This document shows, piece by piece, positions 43,224 through 46,926 of a stretch of 46,926 nucleotides of DNA. The notes beneath the pieces are model-generated. The model saw nothing but the letters and a program-made list of their open reading frames with translations. It was not told the DNA's origin and searched no databases. Both the position numbers and the translations under genes were made by a program. Every line of letters begins with the position of its first letter. Position 1 is the first letter of the stretch. Source of the stretch: Microscillaceae bacterium (GTDB lineage Bacteria; Bacteroidota; Bacteroidia; Cytophagales; Microscillaceae); the NCBI GenBank assembly GCA_011390205.1, contig JAABSX010000030.1, positions 1 through 46,926 on the forward strand. Reading direction: 5' to 3'.

Positions 43224-44489
43224 ATGAATACAAAAAAAATATTTCTTGCTTTTGCCCTGTGTCTGCTAAGTTGGGTGGCACAAGCCTCCTACATCTTGGT
43301 GCCTATGGATGATACCCAAAGAAACCACCTCAAAGCCTATGGCATCACCTACTGGGTGCTTGAAAAAGGGCAGGAAGCTGACTGGCTGCTCAATTATCGT
43401 GGTGGGAGCTTTATGTTTAAATATGCCAAAGCATTTGAAGAAGAGCTCATCATCAGAGGGATAAGCTATGAGGTCATCTCTGATGCACAGTCTGCTGGCA
43501 TCATCCAGCAGATAAACAGCCCTGATGTCAACATGGATGCCATGCGTCTGGATAAACCCCCAAAAATCGCCGTTTATTCCCCCAAATCAAAGCAACCTTG
43601 GGATGATGCCGTTACGTTGGTGCTTACCTACGCAGAGATTCCGTATGATGTGATATTTGATGATGAAGTGCTGGATGATAAACTAGCAAAATATGACTGG
43701 CTACACCTACACCATGAAGATTTTACGGGACAGATGGGTAAATTTTATGCCCATTATCGCAATTACCCTTGGTATATTGCCCAAAAAGAAGAACTTGAAA
43801 CAAGTGCACGCAAGCACGGCTTTGATAAAATCTCTGAGCTCAAGCTTGCAGTAGTTCAAAAAATCAGAGATTATTGCAATGCAGGCGGCTTCTTGTTTGC
43901 GATGTGCTCGGCTGCAGATACTTTTGACATTGCTTTGGCTGCCGAAGGAGTAGATATTTGTGAAAACATGTATGATGGAGACCCTGCCGACCCCAATGCA
44001 CAAAGCAAATTAGATTTTAAAAAAACTTTTGCCTTTGAGAATTTTTTAATCAGCCGTAACCCTTATGAGTATGAGTACTCTAATATAGATAACCAACAGT
44101 TTGAGCGAGGGCTCAATGAAAACAATGATTTCTTCACACTTTTTGAGTTTTCGGCAAAATGGGACCCTATCCCTACTATGCTTAGTCAGTGCCATACCAA
44201 TGTCATTAAGGGATTTATGGGGCAAACTACCGCCTTCAAGAAGCAACTGGTAAAGTCTGATGTCATCATCTTAGGCGAAACCAAAAAAATCAGCGAAGCC
44301 CGTTATATTCATGGCACTTCGGGCAAAGGTACTTGGACTTTCTACGGTGGGCATGACCCCGAAGACTACCAACACTTTGTGGGTGAAGAGCCTACCGACT
44401 TAAATCTGCACCCTACTTCGGCAGGATATCGCTTGATTTTAAACAATATCTTGTTTCCAGCCGCTCGTAAAAAGAAACAAAAAACCTAA
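43224..44489 (+). CDS. Secreted protein of the family labelled asparagine synthetase B; function unknown
   Basis: The product has 421 residues with a signal peptide (1-21, ending AQAS). It fits a Bacteroidota family with the start SYILVPMDDTQRNHLKAYGITYWVL and DWLLNYRGGSFMF, which databases often call asparagine synthetase B. The name is not supported: there is no N-terminal catalytic Cys of a class II amidotransferase and no SGGLDS-type ATP loop, and the protein is exported. Segments such as KIAVYSPKSKQPWDDAVTLVLTY, LFAMCSAADTFDIALAAEG and TFYGGHDPEDYQH suggest a class I glutamine amidotransferase-like Rossmann fold with a candidate Cys in MCSA. Substrate and role are open. It has its own -7 element and no close operon partner. 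Confidence 0.8.
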   Translation: MNTKKIFLAFALCLLSWVAQASYILVPMDDTQRNHLKAYGITYWVLEKGQEADWLLNYRGGSFMFKYAKAFEEELIIRGISYEVISDAQSAGIIQQINSPDVNMDAMRLDKPPKIAVYSPKSKQPWDDAVTLVLTYAEIPYDVIFDDEVLDDKLAKYDWLHLHHEDFTGQMGKFYAHYRNYPWYIAQKEELETSARKHGFDKISELKLAVVQKIRDYCNAGGFLFAMCSAADTFDIALAAEGVDICENMYDGDPADPNAQSKLDFKKTFAFENFLISRNPYEYEYSNIDNQQFERGLNENNDFFTLFEFSAKWDPIPTMLSQCHTNVIKGFMGQTTAFKKQLVKSDVIILGETKKISEARYIHGTSGKGTWTFYGGHDPEDYQHFVGEEPTDLNLHPTSAGYRLILNNILFPAARKKKQKT

Positions 44490-44621
44490 AATGAGCTGTC
44501 CTTATTTCTATTTACACAAAACACCCGAAGTTTGACGCCTTTATCTTGCTTTGGACGTTTGTTTTATACTATTTTGGTTTTATATTGCTATTTATAGGTT
44601 CAATTTCTAATATCACTCCTT

Positions 44622-46091
44622 ATGAAACTTACTCAAGATTTATACAAATCATCTTTAGCTTTGCTCACTGACCTCTACCAACTCACCATGGCATATGGCT
44701 ACTGGAAAGCTGGCAAGGGCGAACAAGAATCTGTTTTTCATCTATTCTTCCGAAAAGCTCCTTTTCAGGGAGGCTTCACGGTGGCTTGCGGGCTAGAAAT
44801 GGCAGTAGATTTATTAGAAAATTTCAGACTAGATGAAAGCGACATACAATACTTATCTACACTCAAAGGCAATGATGGCAAGCCTCTTTTTGAGCACAAA
44901 TTTTTAGATTATCTCTCTCAAATGGAATTTACTTGTGATATTGATGCCATCCCAGAGGGCACTGTAGTTTTCCCACATGAGCCTCTTATCAGAGTCAAAG
45001 GCCCTATCATCCAAGCACAAATCTTGGAAACTGCCTTACTTAACATCATTAATTTTCAGACACTCATCGCCACCAAAGCCGCCCGAATGCACATCGCTAC
45101 TCACGGTGAACAAGTGCTAGAGTTCGGGCTCAGAAGGGCACAAGGCATAGATGGCTCATTGGCAGCGAGCCGTGCGGCTTATATCGGAGGCTGTGATGCC
45201 ACCTCTAATGTCTTGGCAGGAAAGCTCTTCGGAATCCCTGTAAAAGGCACCCATGCACATAGTTGGGTGATGTCTTTTGATACCGAAATGGAGGCTTTTG
45301 AAACTTATGCAGAGCACCTGCCCAACAACTGTGTGTTTTTAGTAGATACTTTTGATACCATAGAGGGCGTGAAAAAAGCCGTAAAAGTAGGTAAAAAACT
45401 ACGTGAAAGGGGCTTTGAGATGAATGGAGTACGGCTTGATTCGGGTGATTTGGCTTATCTTAGCATCAAAGCACGTGAAATACTAGATGAGGGAGGCTTC
45501 CCTGATGCCGCCATCGTCGCCAGCAATGATTTAGACGAAAATATTATCACAAGTCTCAAAGCACAAGGAGCAAAAATCTCTGTCTGGGGCGTAGGCACCA
45601 AGTTAGTCACCGCTTTTGACCAGCCCGCACTCGGAGGAGTCTATAAAATCGCCGCCATCAAAGATGAAAACAAACAATGGGATTACAAAGTAAAACTCTC
45701 TGAACAAGCCATCAAAGTATCTAACCCTGGTATATTGCAAGTTCGCCGCTTTCAAGAAAAAGGAGAGTTTACAGGAGATATGATTTATAATCTAGATAAA
45801 AACCTCCCTAAAAACCCCGTGATACTCGACCCCATGGATGCTACCAGGCGTAAAAAAATGACTTCGAGTCAGCAGTTTGAAGATTTGCTCGTGCCTATCT
45901 TTAGAGATGGAAAAAAAGTCTATGATTGCCCACCCATCCAAGAAATAAAAGAAAGAGTGAAATCACAGTTAAATTGTTTTCATTCAGGCATCAAGCGTTT
46001 TGTCAATCCACACGGATATCCTGTAGGATTAGAAAAAGGATTGAGCGATGATAAATACAACTTAATTATGAGGCTGAGAAAAGATGTTTGA
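44622..46091 (+). CDS. pncB: Nicotinate phosphoribosyltransferase
   Basis: The product has 489 residues. The enzyme converts nicotinate and PRPP to nicotinate mononucleotide in the NAD salvage pathway. Family blocks are clear: LLTDLYQLTMAYGYWKAG, FFRKAPFQGGFTVACGL, LEFGLRRAQGIDGSLAASRA, GTHAHSWVMSF (with the regulatory/catalytic His), LVDTFDTIEGVKKA, NGVRLDSGDLAYLS and WGVGTKLVTAFDQPALGGVYK. Length and order match the longer NAPRTase form. It follows the secreted GATase-like gene after 132 bases and is the last gene before tRNA-Asp. Confidence 0.96.
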   Translation: MKLTQDLYKSSLALLTDLYQLTMAYGYWKAGKGEQESVFHLFFRKAPFQGGFTVACGLEMAVDLLENFRLDESDIQYLSTLKGNDGKPLFEHKFLDYLSQMEFTCDIDAIPEGTVVFPHEPLIRVKGPIIQAQILETALLNIINFQTLIATKAARMHIATHGEQVLEFGLRRAQGIDGSLAASRAAYIGGCDATSNVLAGKLFGIPVKGTHAHSWVMSFDTEMEAFETYAEHLPNNCVFLVDTFDTIEGVKKAVKVGKKLRERGFEMNGVRLDSGDLAYLSIKAREILDEGGFPDAAIVASNDLDENIITSLKAQGAKISVWGVGTKLVTAFDQPALGGVYKIAAIKDENKQWDYKVKLSEQAIKVSNPGILQVRRFQEKGEFTGDMIYNLDKNLPKNPVILDPMDATRRKKMTSSQQFEDLLVPIFRDGKKVYDCPPIQEIKERVKSQLNCFHSGIKRFVNPHGYPVGLEKGLSDDKYNLIMRLRKDV

Positions 46092-46120
46092 AATAATTTC
46101 TGTTTTTTTTAGTCAAGGTA

Positions 46121-46151
46121 TTGTATATATCAAAAAGACCTCCTATATTTG
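46121..46151 (+). promoter_or_regulatory. Promoter of tRNA-Asp
   Basis: TTG at 46121-46123 and TATATTTG at 46144-46151, spaced by 20 bases, match the Bacteroidota housekeeping promoter (TTG, 17-23 bases, TAnnTTTG) in full. It lies 59 bases before the tRNA gene, between pncB and the tRNA. Confidence 0.75.
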
Positions 46152-46210
46152 CACCACGTTTTTAGGGAATAACAAAGAAACAGTGACAAAATTCTCTAAA
46201 AATAAAATAA

Positions 46211-46284
46211 GGAGTGGTAGTTCAGTTGGTTAGAATGCCTGCCTGTCACGCAGGAGGTCGCGGGTTCGAGCCCCGTCCATTCCG
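46211..46284 (+). tRNA. tRNA-Asp (anticodon GTC)
   Basis: A 74-base cloverleaf: acceptor stem GGAGTGG with CCATTCC (one G-U pair) and discriminator G at 46284; D arm with AGTTGGTTAGA; anticodon stem CCTGC/GCAGG around the loop CTGTCAC, with GTC at 46245-46247; T arm with the GTTCGAG loop. CCA is not encoded. It has its own promoter and a terminator, and its 3' half is a typical attachment site for tyrosine recombinases, one of which is encoded just downstream. Confidence 0.97.
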
Positions 46285-46300
46285 CAAAAAATAAAAAAAG

Positions 46301-46325
46301 AACCTACCGAGTGTAGGTTTTTTTG
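46301..46325 (+). terminator. Intrinsic terminator of tRNA-Asp
   Basis: AACCTAC (46301-46307) and GTAGGTT (46313-46319) form a 7-bp stem with a 5-base loop, followed by TTTTTT. It lies 16 bases after the tRNA. Confidence 0.85.
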
Positions 46326-46383
46326 TGTCTTCTTTGGTCATTATGTGCCAACTTGATTTTATTAGAACATTTCGTTTTACCAT

Positions 46384-46458
46384 TGTTAGCCAATGTTAGC
46401 CACAAAATGTTTTAGTATTGCTTTAGTGGTTTTGAATAGTGAAAATTGTACTAAAACA
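46384..46458. repeat. Direct and inverted repeats upstream of the recombinase gene
   Basis: TGTTAGCCA occurs twice in tandem (46384-46392 and 46394-46402), and TGTTTTAGTA (46408-46417) is the exact inverse of TACTAAAACA (46449-46458). They lie between the tRNA terminator and the recombinase start codon, a usual place for arm-type recombinase binding sites or an operator for the recombinase gene. Confidence 0.45.
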
Positions 46459-46476
46459 ATTAACCCATTATTCAGA

Positions 46477-46926
46477 ATGTCAAAATTTAAAGTACTAAAG
46501 CAACCGTGGCAAAGTGCCAAAAAAGAAATAGGTATTTATATCCGTGTGATGATTGATAGAAAAACAAACTACCTGCCTACAAACTTCTCTATTAATCCTT
46601 CAGATTGGAATGATAAGCAAAGCAAGGTAAGAACAACACACCCACTGCACCAAGAGATAAACCTAAAATTACACAAAATGATAACAGTTTGTGAAGACAC
46701 GGCAATAAAACTCAGAGACCAAAACATCAAACCAAGTTTTGAACACTATCAAAATGCCTTCACTCCTCTTACACCTCATAAGGAATCTTTTACCGAATAC
46801 TTCACCAGAAAGATAGACTCAAGGCGTGTACGCTCAAAAACCAAACAGACCTACAGAAATACACTAAGACTATTTAAGGAGTTTAAGAGCCATGTAAACT
46901 TTGAAGACATAAATTATACCCTGCTC
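46477..46926 (+). CDS. Tyrosine recombinase/integrase, N-terminal part (runs off the window)
   Basis: An open frame starts at the ATG at 46477 and continues for 150 codons to the window end without a stop. The translated start (MSKFKVLKQPWQSAKKEIG, IYIRVMIDRKTNYLPTNFSI, then PSDWNDKQSKVR) matches the Arm-DNA-binding domain of Bacteroidota phage-type integrases, and residues about 105-150 (FTEYFTRKIDSRRVR, TKQTYRNTLRLFKEF) match the SAM-like core-binding domain. The catalytic domain with its Arg, His and Tyr residues lies beyond the window. Position 192 bases after tRNA-Asp, pointing away from it, is the usual arrangement at the end of an integrated island or conjugative element. Confidence 0.88.
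   Translation, partial: MSKFKVLKQPWQSAKKEIGIYIRVMIDRKTNYLPTNFSINPSDWNDKQSKVRTTHPLHQEINLKLHKMITVCEDTAIKLRDQNIKPSFEHYQNAFTPLTPHKESFTEYFTRKIDSRRVRSKTKQTYRNTLRLFKEFKSHVNFEDINYTLL

Noticed and set aside
1-46926. CRISPR array or defence system
   Set aside because: No regularly spaced identical repeats and no nuclease, helicase, toxin-antitoxin or restriction genes were recognised; the only regular repeats are protein-level domains in the giant adhesin.

Overview
The window reads as a chromosomal segment of a gliding, Gram-negative member of the Bacteroidota, probably of the Cytophagia/Cytophagales type. This rests on a complete gldK-gldL-gldM-gldN block (the type IX secretion/gliding motor), two PorP/SprF-family outer membrane proteins, a 2147-residue surface protein ending in a gliding-motility C-terminal (CHU_C, type B) sorting domain, Bacteroidota-style promoters (TAnnTTTG) and mostly SD-poor starts. 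The assignment below phylum level is inference. Gene density is high: no gap between genes exceeds about 260 bases.

Layout. 0-3.6 kb: a secreted metzincin-type protease, a secreted protein with a FlgD-like C-terminal fold, and a membrane-anchored beta-propeller protein. 3.7-15.5 kb, all on the minus strand: dprA, a J-domain/TPR membrane protein, the giant multi-repeat adhesin, a PorP/SprF-OmpA fusion protein, and metK. 15.6-21 kb, plus strand: a 7TMR-DISM/SpoIIE phosphatase receptor, a lipoprotein PQQ-type sugar dehydrogenase, elbB and an alpha/beta hydrolase. 21.1-26.5 kb: a small membrane protein and threonine synthase (minus), then pyruvate carboxylase (plus). 26.7-36.6 kb, minus strand: outer membrane Omp85-type protein, DUF4271 protein, hemD, porP/sprF, gldK, gldL, gldM, gldN. 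36.8-39.2 kb: hemW, a cyclase/kynurenine-formamidase-like protein and a small helical protein (plus). 39.3-43 kb, minus strand: a MacB-type permease, a coiled-coil membrane protein, infC, rpmI and rplT. 43.2-46.1 kb: a secreted protein of a family often labelled asparagine synthetase B, and nicotinate phosphoribosyltransferase. 46.1-46.9 kb: tRNA-Asp with a clear promoter and terminator, followed by the first 150 codons of a tyrosine recombinase that runs off the window; this looks like the left end of an integrated element.

How it fits together. The GldL/GldM motor, the GldK/GldN ring and PorP/SprF form the type IX secretion machine. The giant CHU_C protein is a predicted client, and the PorP/SprF-OmpA fusion encoded directly downstream is its likely dedicated partner that could tether it to the cell wall. 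The two secreted proteins at the left end may also be exported clients. The rest is mainly housekeeping metabolism and translation.

The observations I rate highest are: (1) infC has no canonical start that keeps its conserved N-terminus and appears to start at ATC, 5 bases after a perfect AGGAGG; (2) the giant adhesin plus PorP/SprF-OmpA pair; (3) the tRNA-Asp/recombinase junction. No CRISPR array, rRNA, complete transposon or recognisable defence system was seen.
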